Source of the DNA: Ruegeria sp. PrR005
GTDB taxonomy: Bacteria; Pseudomonadota; Alphaproteobacteria; Rhodobacterales; Rhodobacteraceae
Length of the DNA: 64,000 nucleotides
Direction of reading: 5' to 3'
Assembly: GCF_010500245.1 (NCBI RefSeq)
Contig: NZ_JAAGOX010000009.1
Span: 1 to 64,000 of the forward strand
The notes beneath the pieces are model-generated. The model worked only from the letters and a program-made list of their open reading frames with translations, made no database searches and had not been told where the DNA came from. This document shows positions 17,431 through 26,330 of the stretch, piece by piece. The first letter of the stretch is position 1; every line of letters begins with the position of its first letter. Both the position numbers and the translations under genes were made by a program.

Positions 17431-18076
17431 CCTGCACCAGGCGCTGCGCGGGATCGTCGCCCAGCGCATGGCGACCGACCCGGCGCATGATCTCGCCCAT
17501 CTGGACCGGGTCTGGGTCAATGTGCAGGCCATCGCCGGACCCGGCGCAGACCGGGACGTGCTGCTGGCGGCCAGCTATCTGCACGATCTGGTCAACCTGC
17601 CCAAGAACGCGCCCGACCGGCACACCGCCTCGCGTCGCTCGGCCGCCGAGGCCGCGCCGATTCTGCGCGACCTGGGCTTTGACGACACGCAGATCGCGGC
17701 AACCGGCCACGCCATCGCTGCGCACAGCTTCTCCGCCGGGATACCGCCCGAGACCGAAGAGGCGCGCATCCTGCGCGATGCCGACCGGCTCGATGCGCTC
17801 GGCGCCATCGGCATCGCGCGCAACTTCTCGGTGTCGGGCTCGCTGGGCCGGGCGCTTTATGATCCCGCCGATCCCTTCTGCGAACGCCGCACACCCGACG
17901 ATGCGCTCTATTCGCTCGATCACTGGCGGGTAAAGCTGCTGTCGCTACCGCAAGGCATGCTGACCGACAAGGGCCGGGCGCTGGCTGAGGCGCGCATCGC
18001 CCTGATGCTGCGCTTCCTCGACGATTTCGCGGCCGAGATCGGCACGCCGCTGCCTGCCGAATGGACACACGGATGA
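17414..18076 (+). CDS. HD domain metal-dependent phosphohydrolase
   Basis: This is a 220-residue protein with the HD-superfamily signature: [10 protein letters not shown], the metal-binding ASYLHDLVN pair (His-Asp near residues 57-58), AAHSFSAG and [18 protein letters not shown]. The order matches the YedJ-type stand-alone HD proteins, whose substrates are mostly unknown. The start is a GTG at 17414 inside the aroC 3' end; the stop overlaps the next gene (ATGA). Confidence 0.85.
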   Translation: MAISADLHQALRGIVAQRMATDPAHDLAHLDRVWVNVQAIAGPGADRDVLLAASYLHDLVNLPKNAPDRHTASRRSAAEAAPILRDLGFDDTQIAATGHAIAAHSFSAGIPPETEEARILRDADRLDALGAIGIARNFSVSGSLGRALYDPADPFCERRTPDDALYSLDHWRVKLLSLPQGMLTDKGRALAEARIALMLRFLDDFAAEIGTPLPAEWTHG

Positions 18077-19014
18077 GCCAGATCCTGACCATCACCTTTC
18101 CGATCTATGCAGCACTTGCCATCGGGTTTCTGGTGGTCCGACAGGGCTGGTTCAGCACCGCAGACATGCGGGTGCTGGGCCGCTACGTGATGGACATCGC
18201 CCTGCCCGCGCTCCTCTTCAACGCGGTGGCCAGCCGCAACGTGGCCGAGGTGTTTCACCCCGGCTATATGCTGGCCTTTGCCGCCGCCGGGCTTGGCGCG
18301 GTCGCGCTCAGCTATCTGTGGTTCACGCTCACGGGCACCGAGGCCACCCGCCGCACGGTGGCGGTGATGGGCAGTTCCTGCCCCAATTCCGGCTTTGTCG
18401 GCTATCCGGTGATGCTGCTCACCTTTCCCGATCTGGCGGGCGTGATTCTGGCGCTGAACATGCTGGTCGAAAATGTGCTGATCATCCCCGCCTGCCTGAT
18501 CCTGATGGACATGGCGCGCGGGCGCGGTCAGGGCGGCATCGGCCTGCGGATCGCCGGAATCCTCTGGGGCGTTCTGAAACGCCCGATGGTGATCGGCCTG
18601 CTGCTAGGCCTCGCGGTCAGTTTGGCGGGCGTGCCTGTGCCGCAGACCGTGACCCGGCTGATGCGGATGCTGGCCGCTTCCGCCTCGGCGCTGGCGCTTG
18701 TAGTAATCGGCGGTTCGCTCGCGGGCCTCGGCTGGCGCGGCAGTCGCTGGCATGCCGTGCAGATCTCGGCGCTGAAACTGTTGCTGCACCCGGCGCTGGC
18801 CCTGCTGGCGGTGATGCTGGTCGCCGCTATCGGCCTGCCGCTTGATCCCAACATGCGCACCGCGCTGATTCTGTCGGCGGCGATGCCGATGTTCGGCATC
18901 TACGCCGTTCTGGCACAGGAGCTGGGGCACGAGGGCATGGCCTCGATCGCGCTGCTCACGGCAACCACGCTGGCCTTCTTTACGCTCTCGGGCCTCCTGT
19001 ACTGGCTGACCTGA
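18073..19014 (+). CDS. AEC family transporter (auxin-efflux-carrier type)
   Basis: This is a 313-residue membrane protein with about ten hydrophobic segments and the AEC family (PF03547) layout: an N-terminal MDIALPALLFNAVA motif, the central SSCPNSGFVGYPV and the C-terminal AAMPMFGIYAVLAQELG. Family members export organic anions such as malate or malonate. The start at 18073 uses the ATGA overlap with the HD gene; an ATG four codons earlier is also possible. Its stop abuts the stop of the convergent CoA-transferase gene. Confidence 0.87.
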   Translation: MSQILTITFPIYAALAIGFLVVRQGWFSTADMRVLGRYVMDIALPALLFNAVASRNVAEVFHPGYMLAFAAAGLGAVALSYLWFTLTGTEATRRTVAVMGSSCPNSGFVGYPVMLLTFPDLAGVILALNMLVENVLIIPACLILMDMARGRGQGGIGLRIAGILWGVLKRPMVIGLLLGLAVSLAGVPVPQTVTRLMRMLAASASALALVVIGGSLAGLGWRGSRWHAVQISALKLLLHPALALLAVMLVAAIGLPLDPNMRTALILSAAMPMFGIYAVLAQELGHEGMASIALLTATTLAFFTLSGLLYWLT

Positions 19015-20346
19015 TCAGCGCCAGGCGGCAGGCGACGATCCCAGCTCACAAGCCGCACTGTCCCAGTGCATCGGCGCCCCCTCGACACTCAGCGCCGGTT
19101 TCAGCCGCCGCGCCGGTCCCCACGGGGTCCGCTCCTCCCAATCCGACAGGTCATCGGGGGTGGAGCCGGTAATCGCCGGACCCTCCTCGCCCGTCTCCAG
19201 GCCGCAAAGCAACTCTGCCGTACGCGCCAGCGACAACCGGGCCGAGGACACGCCTTCCCCCCGCGCCGCCCGCGCCAGCGCCGACAGGACCGCCGCCGCC
19301 ATCAGATACCCCGTCGCATGGTCCAGCGCCTGCACCGGCAGCGGATGCGGCTTCTCCGCCTGGGCCCAGCCCATGCCCGCCGCGGCAATGCCACAGCTTA
19401 TCTGCACCAGCGAATCGAACCCGCGCCGCCCGGCCCACGGCCCGGTCCAGCCATAGGCGCACAGGCTCACCTCGATCAGGTTTGGCGCCAGCTCCAAACG
19501 CCGCGCGGGCGAAACCATCGCATCCAGCGCGCCGGGACGATAGCCATGCACCAGCACATCCGCCCCCGCCAGCAGCGCCTCGAACCGCGCCCGGTCGGCG
19601 GCCTGCTTCAGATCCAGATGGGCACAGGTCTTGCCCAGTGTCACATCCGGCACCACCCCCGGCTCCGACCAGCTTGGCGGGTCGATGCGCAGCACCTCGG
19701 CCCCGTATCCGGCCAGCGTTCGCGTCGCCATCGGCCCCGCCAGCACCCGCGTCAGGTCAAGCACCCTCAGCCCTGCCAGCGGCCGCACCCGCGTACCGCC
19801 GAAATCGCGCAAGGCGCCCGTGCGCCGCGTCCAATGCACCAGCGGCTCCGCCGCCACCGCCGCCCCCTGCGGATGCGCCAGCCAGGCCGCGCGGTCACGC
19901 ATCGCCGCCGCTGCCCCACCCGCACCCACGACCGCCGCTTCCAGCGCGTCGATCTCCCAGCCGCTTAGCGTCTCGGCAACCGCCGCGCGCTCCGCCGCAC
20001 AGCCAAGTACCGACAAAGCCGCATCCCGGTGATGCGGCGCATTGGTATGCAGCCTGATCCAGCCATCCGCCGCCGCATAATCCCCCGCAATCGGATCCCA
20101 GGCCCCGGGCATCTGCCATCCCTGCGGATGGATTGACCAGGAATACCATAGCGAGGCCAACCGCCGGTCGACCGTCACCGCCGGACGCGGCCCGAGACCC
20201 GTGGCCTCGATCACCTCGCCCAGCGCCGCGCCCACCGCGCCAAAGCAGCGGGTCGCCAGCTCTGTCACCGCGAACCGGGACGGCCACGCGCCCACGCCCT
20301 GAACATCAAACGCCTGCGGCCCGAATGCGGCGGATAGCTGATCCAT
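19015..20346 (-). CDS. CoA-transferase family III (CaiB/BaiF) protein
   Basis: This is a 443-residue class III CoA-transferase. The core RVLDLTRVLAGPMATRTLAGYG, VLRIDPPSW and LDLKQAADRARFEALLAGAD segments are typical and sit late in the protein, after an extra N-terminal region of about 190 residues. In usual members the core is at the N-terminus, so this is a rearranged or double-domain subfamily. The catalytic Asp that should follow LDLK in AGADVLVHGYRPGALD has shifted context, so activity is not certain. The start at 20346 (MDQLSAAFGPQ) follows GGGAG. Confidence 0.8.
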   Translation of the reverse strand: MDQLSAAFGPQAFDVQGVGAWPSRFAVTELATRCFGAVGAALGEVIEATGLGPRPAVTVDRRLASLWYSWSIHPQGWQMPGAWDPIAGDYAAADGWIRLHTNAPHHRDAALSVLGCAAERAAVAETLSGWEIDALEAAVVGAGGAAAAMRDRAAWLAHPQGAAVAAEPLVHWTRRTGALRDFGGTRVRPLAGLRVLDLTRVLAGPMATRTLAGYGAEVLRIDPPSWSEPGVVPDVTLGKTCAHLDLKQAADRARFEALLAGADVLVHGYRPGALDAMVSPARRLELAPNLIEVSLCAYGWTGPWAGRRGFDSLVQISCGIAAAGMGWAQAEKPHPLPVQALDHATGYLMAAAVLSALARAARGEGVSSARLSLARTAELLCGLETGEEGPAITGSTPDDLSDWEERTPWGPARRLKPALSVEGAPMHWDSAACELGSSPAAWR

Positions 20347-20447
20347 ACCCTGTACTCCCACTGTCTTTCTGCACCTGCACAATGGCTGTTACCGGTAGCA
20401 AAAATCAAGCAATTGATCTTTCCCGGGCAAAGGCGCAGGTTCGCGGC

Positions 20448-21383
20448 ATGGCAAAGCCCTTAACATCGCATCGACCGATTCTGGCGGTGACTCTCAAGCT
20501 CAGCGCGCTGGTGCTGTTCACCGGCATGTCAGCGATGATCAAGGCTCTGTCGGCCGATTTCCCGCCGGGCGAGATGGTGTTCTTCCGCTCGCTCTTTGCC
20601 ATCCCGGTCATCCTTGTCTACCTGATCGCGCGCGGCCAGTTGCGGCAGGGGTTGATCGTCAAGAAACCGATGGGCCATTTCTGGCGCGGAGTGCTTGGGA
20701 CCAGCGCCATGGGCCTGACCTTCACCGGCCTTGGCCTGCTTCCCCTGCCCGAAGTAACGGCCATCGGTTATGCCACCCCGATCTTCACCCTGATTCTCGC
20801 GGCACTGATGCTGGGCGAGACCATCCGCCTGGTGCGCATCGGCGCGGTCGTATTGGGCCTTTTGGGCGTGATCGTCATGCTCTGGCCGCGCCTCGGAACC
20901 GGCGCCTCGCTGGATCAGGCGGCCACCATCGGCGCGCTCTGCGTGCTGGGCGCGACCGTGGCGCGCGCCTTTGTCCAGATCCATATCCGACAACTGGTGC
21001 AGGTCGATCACGCCGCCGCCATCGTCTTCTACTTCTCGCTCACCGCGACCCTCCTGTCGGCGCTGACGGCGTTTTTCGGCTGGACCATGCCGACCCCGGA
21101 ACAGGCCGCGATCCTGATCCTGACCGGGCTGATCGGCGGGGTGGCGCAGATCCTCGTCACCTCTTCCTACCGCTTCGGCCAGGCCTCGATGCTGGCGCCC
21201 TATGACTATGCCTCGATGCTGTTCGCCATCATCATCGGCTATGTCTGGTTCGACGAGTTGCCGACCCTGGTGATGCTGGCCGGCGCCCTGCTGGTGATCG
21301 CCGGCAACGTGGTGGTGATCTGGCGCGAGCGGCAACTGGGCCTCGACAATGTGAAGACCCGCCCGCTCAATCCCAAGGCGTGA
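20448..21383 (+). CDS. EamA/DMT family transporter
   Basis: This is a 311-residue drug/metabolite transporter with ten hydrophobic segments and two EamA repeats (PF00892). The first ends in AIGYATPIFTLILAALMLGE; the second ends in MLAPYDYASMLFAIIIGYVWFDE. The substrate is unknown; relatives export amino acids or metabolites. The ATG at 20448 gives MAKPLTSHRPIL; AGG lies nine bases upstream. Two more EamA transporters are in the window at 22045 and 60953. Confidence 0.9.
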   Translation: MAKPLTSHRPILAVTLKLSALVLFTGMSAMIKALSADFPPGEMVFFRSLFAIPVILVYLIARGQLRQGLIVKKPMGHFWRGVLGTSAMGLTFTGLGLLPLPEVTAIGYATPIFTLILAALMLGETIRLVRIGAVVLGLLGVIVMLWPRLGTGASLDQAATIGALCVLGATVARAFVQIHIRQLVQVDHAAAIVFYFSLTATLLSALTAFFGWTMPTPEQAAILILTGLIGGVAQILVTSSYRFGQASMLAPYDYASMLFAIIIGYVWFDELPTLVMLAGALLVIAGNVVVIWRERQLGLDNVKTRPLNPKA

Positions 21384-21439
21384 CCTTTACCTTTCTGCGC
21401 CACGCCCTAGGGTAGCGCGGAACCGGGAAAGGAACACAG

Positions 21440-22039
21440 ATGACCGACGCGCAGGACCACAAGGAAAAGATGAAGGCCGTACAGGCCGAGCACCGCAAGA
21501 AAGTCTCCGAGGCGGTAGATCCCGGGCGCGGGCTGGTGCTGATCAACACCGGCAAGGGCAAGGGCAAATCCTCGGCCGCTTTCGGCGTGGTGATCCGGGC
21601 GCTGGGCTGGGGGCAAAAGGTCGCCGTGGTCCAGTTCATCAAAGGCAAGTGGAAGACCGGCGAACGGCGTTTCTTCGAGGAGCATAACCTGGTGACCTGG
21701 CACACGATGGGCGAAGGCTTCACCTGGGACACCCAGGATCGCGAGCGCGACATCGCCGCCGCCACCGCCGCCTTTGGCAAGGCGCGCGAACTGATGGAAA
21801 GCGGCGACTATGACCTCGTGGTGCTCGACGAGATCAACATCGCGCTGCGCTACGAATACCTCTCGGTCGATACGGTGCTCGACGGGCTCAAGGCCCGCTC
21901 GGACCGCACCAGCGTGTTCCTGACGGGTCGCGATGCGCCGCAGGCGCTGCGCGACTATGCCGATCTGGTGACCGAGATGACGGTCGAGAAACATCCGTTC
22001 GAAGCAGGGATCAAGGCGCAGCGCGGCGTGGATTTCTGA
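21440..22039 (+). CDS. cobO: Cob(I)yrinic acid a,c-diamide adenosyltransferase
   Basis: This enzyme transfers the adenosyl group from ATP to cobalt of corrinoids in adenosylcobalamin synthesis or salvage. The 199-residue protein has the CobO/CobA P-loop NTGKGKGKSSAAFG, VQFIKGKWKTGERRFF, the DLVVLDEINIALRYEYL block and the C-terminal DLVTEMTVEKHPFEAGIKAQ. It lies alone among transporter genes; the other cobalamin genes are not in the window. AAAGGAA precedes the ATG. Confidence 0.96.
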   Translation: MTDAQDHKEKMKAVQAEHRKKVSEAVDPGRGLVLINTGKGKGKSSAAFGVVIRALGWGQKVAVVQFIKGKWKTGERRFFEEHNLVTWHTMGEGFTWDTQDRERDIAAATAAFGKARELMESGDYDLVVLDEINIALRYEYLSVDTVLDGLKARSDRTSVFLTGRDAPQALRDYADLVTEMTVEKHPFEAGIKAQRGVDF

Positions 22040-22044
22040 CGCCC

Positions 22045-22911
22045 ATGAGCCGGCAGGCCGAAAACCTCAGCGGCAGCCTCTACATGGTGGCCGCCATGGG
22101 CGCCTTTGCGCTCGAGGATATGTTCGTCAAATCCGCCACCGCGGTCCTGCCCGTCGGGCAGGTGCTGGTCCTCTTCGGACTGGGCGGCATGGGCATCTTT
22201 GCCCTGCTGGCCCGCTCGCGGGGCGAGGCCGCGTTTGTCCGGCCCAACCGGACGCTTGCGATCCGCTCCGGCTTCGAGGTGATGGGCCGCATCTGCTATA
22301 CGCTGGCGCTGGCGCTCACCCCGCTCACCAGCACATCCGCCATCCTCCAGGCGACACCGCTGGTGGTGGCGATGGGGGCCGCGCTGTTTCTGGGCGAGAC
22401 GGTGGGCTGGCGGCGCTGGGTCGCGATCCTGATCGGGCTGGCCGGCGTGCTGCTGATCCTGCGCCCGGGGATGCAGGGCTTTGTCCCCGCCTCGATCTTT
22501 GCCGTCCTCGGCATGATCGGCTTTGCCGGGCGCGACCTGGCCACCCGCGCCGCGCCACCCCGGCTCAGCAACGCACAACTGGGCGTCTACGGCTTTGGCG
22601 CGCTGGTGGTCTCGGGCATGCTGGCGCTCGGCTGGACCGGCGGCGCCACCCTGCCCGATTGGGGCTCAGCGCGGCACCTGGGTGCCGCGATCCTGTTCGG
22701 TGTACTGGCATACGAATGCCTGACCCGCGCGATGCGGCGCGGCGAAATCTCGGTCATCGCCCCCTTCCGCTATGCGCGACTGGTCTTTGCCATGATCCTC
22801 GGAATTGTGGTGTTTGGGGAAACCCCGGATGCCGCTACCTGGATCGGCAGCGCCATCATCGTCGCGGGCGGGATCTACACCATCCTGCGCGAAGGCCGCG
22901 CCAGACGCTGA
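22045..22911 (+). CDS. EamA/DMT family transporter
   Basis: This is a 288-residue ten-helix transporter with two EamA repeats. The first repeat ends in ILQATPLVVAMGAALFLGE, the second in IAPFRYARLVFAMILGIVVFGE. It begins five bases after cobO and is probably cotranscribed; a link to corrinoid transport is only positional. The substrate cannot be inferred. It is followed by a pair of hairpins. Confidence 0.88.
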   Translation: MSRQAENLSGSLYMVAAMGAFALEDMFVKSATAVLPVGQVLVLFGLGGMGIFALLARSRGEAAFVRPNRTLAIRSGFEVMGRICYTLALALTPLTSTSAILQATPLVVAMGAALFLGETVGWRRWVAILIGLAGVLLILRPGMQGFVPASIFAVLGMIGFAGRDLATRAAPPRLSNAQLGVYGFGALVVSGMLALGWTGGATLPDWGSARHLGAAILFGVLAYECLTRAMRRGEISVIAPFRYARLVFAMILGIVVFGETPDAATWIGSAIIVAGGIYTILREGRARR

Positions 22912-22979
22912 CTGGCCCCATCGGGGCCAGCCACAGAATTTCACAGAAATCCTGTCACCAGAAAATTTTCAATTTTCTG
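22912..22979. terminator. Pair of hairpins between convergent genes
   Basis: The first is CTGGCCCC-ATC-GGGGCCAG (22912-22930). The second is CAGAAAATT-TTC-AATTTTCTG (22959-22979), a 9-base perfect AT-rich stem. Together they separate the EamA transporter gene from the phosphatase gene on the other strand and may end both transcripts. Confidence 0.6.
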
Positions 22980-22993
22980 ACTCGTTGCACCCG

Positions 22994-24562
22994 TCAGAGC
23001 GTCGACAAAACCGGGTCGAGCGTGACCGACCACAGCTCGGTATTGCCGCGATCCATCAGGCGGACCTTCATCTGCTGGGTGGCGGCGTCGATATCCACCA
23101 GGCCAAAGAACTGGAGCCCCATGCTGGGCGGCAGGTTCGCGCCCTGCTCCGGTGTCGGCGCCTTTACGAACTTCACCTCGGGGCCAAAGGTCCCATCCAG
23201 CTCGTTGGGGCCGAAGGTCCCGGCATGCAGCGGGCCCGAGACGAACTCCCAGAACGGCTCGAAATCCTGAACATGCGCCCGGTCCGGGCTGTAGTGATGC
23301 GCCGCGGTGTAATGTACATCGGCCGTGAACCAGACCGTGTTGCGCACGCCCGCGCTCTTGATGAAGCGCAGGAGTTCGGCAATCTCCAGCTCACGCCCCC
23401 GCGCCGGACCGTGGTCACCATTTGCCACCGCCTCGGCGCCTGCCTTTTCCTTCCAGTTGTCCCACACGATCAGGCCCAGCGGCATGTCGGATGCGATCAC
23501 CTTCCAGGTCGCGGTCGAGGCCGCCAGCTCGCGCTTGATCCAGGCCAGTTGCTCGGCCCCCAGAATGCGGCTCTGATCGGTTATCTCCTCTTCCATCGAG
23601 GCGCCGTTCGGCCCGCGATAGCTGCGCAGGTCGAGGAAGAACACATCCAGCATCGGCCCGTAAGAGATCTTGCGATAGACCCGGCCCGGCTCGGCGGGCG
23701 TGATCCTGAGCGGCGTCATCTCGTGGAACGCCCGCGCGGCGCGGCTTTGCAGCACATGCACCGATTTCTCGGTGTAGCGGTCATCGGCGCTCAGGTCCTT
23801 GGCATCCGACCAGTTGTTGACCACCTCATGGTCGTCCCACTGGAAAAACGTCGGGCAATGCGCGTTCATCGCCTGCACATGTTCGTCCATCAGGTTGTAT
23901 TTCCACTGGCCCCGGAACTCGGCCAGCGTCTCGGCCACCTTGCGCTTTTCTTCGATCAGGGTGGTGTTCTTCCAGATCACCGCGCCGTCCTTTTCGACCT
24001 CGTCCTTCATCGGGCCATCGGCATAGATCGTATCGCCGGAATGGATGAAGAAATCGGGCCGGTGCTGCGCCATCGTGGCATAGGTGCGCATACCCTCGTC
24101 GTCGATGCCCCAGCCCTGACCGGCGGTATCGCCCGACCAGGCGAACCGGATGTCGCGCCGCGCGGTCGGTGCTGTGCGGAACCGGCCTACGATGAGCTCG
24201 GACACGGCGCGGATATCGTCCAGATCGGCGGCGACAAAGCGATAGAAAACCTCCTGATCGGCCGGCAGGCCCTCGACCAACCGCTTGACGGCAAAATCGC
24301 TCTCGGGTGTGGCAAACATCGGCGACAGGCGGCGCGCATCGGCAAAGCTCTCGGTGCTCGACACCTCCATCATCACCTTTGCCGGGCGGTCGGTGCGGGT
24401 CCAGATCATGCCCGACATGGTATCGACATCGCCGGACTGCACCCCATGGGTAAAGACCGGGCGCGAGGCCGCGCGGCTGATCGACGGCATGGCCAGCGTT
24501 GCGGTGAAGGCGGTGCCGCCCGCCAGAAAGGCCCGGCGCGAGGGGCGAAGACGTCGTGTCAT
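22994..24562 (-). CDS. PhoD-like alkaline phosphatase / phosphodiesterase
   Basis: This is a 522-residue secreted enzyme. A Tat signal (PSRRAFLAGGTAFTATLAM) ends near AASRP; an Ig-like N-terminal domain (GVQSGDVDTMSGMIWTR) is followed by the metallophosphatase domain. Metal ligands and active-site parts include WSGDTAGQG, FIHSGDTIYAD, QWDDHEVVNNW, DLRSYRGPNG and FTADVHYTAAHHY. PhoD enzymes use Fe and Ca and release phosphate from mono- or diesters in the periplasm. The ATG at 24562 (MTRRLRPSRR) follows GGAG. No Pho box could be recognised by eye. Confidence 0.9.
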   Translation of the reverse strand: MTRRLRPSRRAFLAGGTAFTATLAMPSISRAASRPVFTHGVQSGDVDTMSGMIWTRTDRPAKVMMEVSSTESFADARRLSPMFATPESDFAVKRLVEGLPADQEVFYRFVAADLDDIRAVSELIVGRFRTAPTARRDIRFAWSGDTAGQGWGIDDEGMRTYATMAQHRPDFFIHSGDTIYADGPMKDEVEKDGAVIWKNTTLIEEKRKVAETLAEFRGQWKYNLMDEHVQAMNAHCPTFFQWDDHEVVNNWSDAKDLSADDRYTEKSVHVLQSRAARAFHEMTPLRITPAEPGRVYRKISYGPMLDVFFLDLRSYRGPNGASMEEEITDQSRILGAEQLAWIKRELAASTATWKVIASDMPLGLIVWDNWKEKAGAEAVANGDHGPARGRELEIAELLRFIKSAGVRNTVWFTADVHYTAAHHYSPDRAHVQDFEPFWEFVSGPLHAGTFGPNELDGTFGPEVKFVKAPTPEQGANLPPSMGLQFFGLVDIDAATQQMKVRLMDRGNTELWSVTLDPVLSTL

Positions 24563-24623
24563 GCGAATGCTCTCCTGTCTGGCGGCCAAAGGGTCCGGTC
24601 CGCGCGATTGATAGGCCGCATGA

Positions 24624-24652
24624 GAGCCGCGGGTTTGTAAAACCCGCGGCTC
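24624..24652. terminator. Perfect 13-base-stem hairpin
   Basis: The arms GAGCCGCGGGTTT (24624-24636) and AAACCCGCGGCTC (24640-24652) are perfectly complementary around a three-base loop. No T tract follows on either strand. It lies 60 bases upstream of the phosphatase start and about 80 bases after the stop of the small membrane protein gene, both on the minus strand. Confidence 0.55.
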
Positions 24653-24677
24653 AGATTCTTGAACTTCTCACGATGAT

Positions 24678-24731
24678 ATTGTGACGGATCGCTGCCGTCA
24701 CAGGATAATTGTGACGGATCGCTGCCGTCAC
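24678..24731. repeat. Two tandem hairpin repeats, 30-base period
   Basis: The 24-base unit starting ATTGTGACGG and ending GCCGTCAC occurs at 24678-24701 and 24708-24731. Each unit folds as GTGACGG-loop-CCGTCAC. Both lie within five bases of the stop codon of the small membrane protein gene (24736) and upstream of the phosphatase gene. They could be terminators, an RNA-stability element or paired operators. Confidence 0.7.
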
Positions 24732-24735
24732 CGGC

Positions 24736-25101
24736 TTACATCGCCGGTTTCGCCTCGGGCGTGCTCAACGAGATCACGGTCACCACCGCCGCGCCGTTGA
24801 CCCAGTAGAACAGCGCATCGAGCCCCGTGAACCCGAACAGGCTGGGCGCCAGCAGGAACACGACTCCGACGGTCAGGTCGACAGCCAGATGGAACTTGTA
24901 GGGCAGCACCCGCCAGACACCCAGATGGTGGTCGGTCAGCAGGGTCAGCACAAAGGCGGCAATACCGGTGATCACCGACAGCCACAGCGCCATCGGGTTC
25001 TCGGCGCCCAGACCCAGGATCACGGGCAGACCCATCAGGGCCAGCGCCACCGGATAGTCGAGATAGGCATGCACGGTGCGGGTAACAAAACGAATAGACA
25101 T
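24736..25101 (-). CDS. Small four-helix membrane protein of unknown function
   Basis: This is a 121-residue protein with four hydrophobic segments: DYPVALALMGLPVILGL, ALWLSVITGIAAFVLTLL, HLAVDLTVGVVFLLAPSLF and ALFYWVNGAAVVTVISL. The layout resembles SPW-repeat membrane proteins, but the defining motif is not clear enough to name it so. No catalytic residues stand out. The ATG at 25101 follows GGACCCC-type sequence with a weak ribosome site. An AraC-family regulator gene lies just upstream on the same strand and could control it. Confidence 0.7.
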   Translation of the reverse strand: MSIRFVTRTVHAYLDYPVALALMGLPVILGLGAENPMALWLSVITGIAAFVLTLLTDHHLGVWRVLPYKFHLAVDLTVGVVFLLAPSLFGFTGLDALFYWVNGAAVVTVISLSTPEAKPAM

Positions 25102-25213
25102 GTTTGGGGTCCTTATCAGGTTGGTTGAACCGCCCGATGGCGGCATGCTCCTGATATGGAGCCAGAAGCCCGAACGCTGAATGATCCAGAGTTCGAAAAT
25201 TCCGTCAGATCGT

Positions 25214-26194
25214 TCAGGATGCAGCCAAGGCCTGCCGTTTCGCACTATCGAACTGCTGCCGATAGGCCGCCGGAGACACCCCAAGCTGCTTGCGAAACAC
25301 CCGGCTGAACGCCGCTTCCGAGGCATATCCGGCCAGTTCGGCGGCATCGGCCACGCTCAACCGGCTGTCGACCAGCCCCTCGCAGGCGATCTGCATCCGC
25401 CACGAGGTCAGGTATTGCATCGGGGTCATTCCCATCTTGGCGGCGAAATGCTGGGCAAAGCCGGTGCGCGACTGGCCCGCGATCCGCGCCAGCATCTCGA
25501 CCGTCCAGTCCTTTGCAGGGTCGCGGTGAAAGGCGCTCAGCGCCCGTGACAGGTTGGGGTCGGCAAACCCCGCCAGCGCCGCGTCATCGGGGCTGACGCT
25601 TTCCAGATGTGCGCGGATCGCCTGAGCAAACAGCGCCTCGGTCATCTTCAGCGCGATCAGATCGCTGCCCATCCGGTCGCGCCCCGCCTCGGCGGCAATC
25701 ACCCGCAATGTCGCCTCCAGCCAGACGCCCCGCTCCTCGCCGTAATCGCGGATCAGGATATAGGGCGGCAGCCGTTCCAGCAGGGTATGGCCCGGGCAGG
25801 ACCGGCCATGCATGCCATAGGTCAGATGCCCACAGATTAGCTGCGTGTCCTGATCGTCGTCGCCGCCGCCATAGACCAGCACCCCCTCGCCGCGATAGCC
25901 GGACTGGGCCAGCACCGTATCCAGCGGCAGCGCGGAATCGGGGCGGGAATGCTGGCACATCAGCATGTGCTCGGCCCCATGCGGGATCAGCACCAGATCG
26001 CCCTGGGTCAGCCGCAGCGTCTCGTTCGCCGCGGGCACATGCACCATGCATTCGCCGCGATAGGCGAAATGGAACCGGGCCACATTCTGATAGGACGGCA
26101 CATGCACCCCGAACGGCGGCGTGAACGAGGTGCGGAAATACAGCGTCCCCTTCAGGGACAGGCGGGTGAGGATATCGCTGAGCAGGTCCAACAT
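25214..26194 (-). CDS. AraC family transcriptional regulator with N-terminal cupin
   Basis: This is a 326-residue regulator. The N-terminal half is a cupin sensor (PF12852-like): FRTSFTPPFGVHVP, FHFAYRGECMVHVP, GDLVLIPHGAEHML. The C-terminal half has the two AraC helix-turn-helix units, WTVEMLARIAGQSRTGFAQHF and LSVADAAELAGYASEAAFSR, with FRKQLGVSPAAYRQQ at the end. The ligand is unknown. It lies between the small membrane protein gene (same strand) and the divergent DUF4142 gene; either could be its target. Confidence 0.9.
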   Translation of the reverse strand: MLDLLSDILTRLSLKGTLYFRTSFTPPFGVHVPSYQNVARFHFAYRGECMVHVPAANETLRLTQGDLVLIPHGAEHMLMCQHSRPDSALPLDTVLAQSGYRGEGVLVYGGGDDDQDTQLICGHLTYGMHGRSCPGHTLLERLPPYILIRDYGEERGVWLEATLRVIAAEAGRDRMGSDLIALKMTEALFAQAIRAHLESVSPDDAALAGFADPNLSRALSAFHRDPAKDWTVEMLARIAGQSRTGFAQHFAAKMGMTPMQYLTSWRMQIACEGLVDSRLSVADAAELAGYASEAAFSRVFRKQLGVSPAAYRQQFDSAKRQALAAS

Positions 26195-26330
26195 GCCGCC
26201 AGAATATCATATTTCTTCAACCCGTCCAGATAGCTGAACGATCTGCAATGTTCTTTGTCTTCACGCGCATTCAACATACCGGGAAACCCATTACTTCAGG
26301 GTTTACCGAAACCTTTTCAGGAGACAAGAC

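Noticed and set aside
24678-24731. Tandem repeats considered as a CRISPR array
   Set aside because: Only two units, a 6-base spacer and no cas genes nearby.
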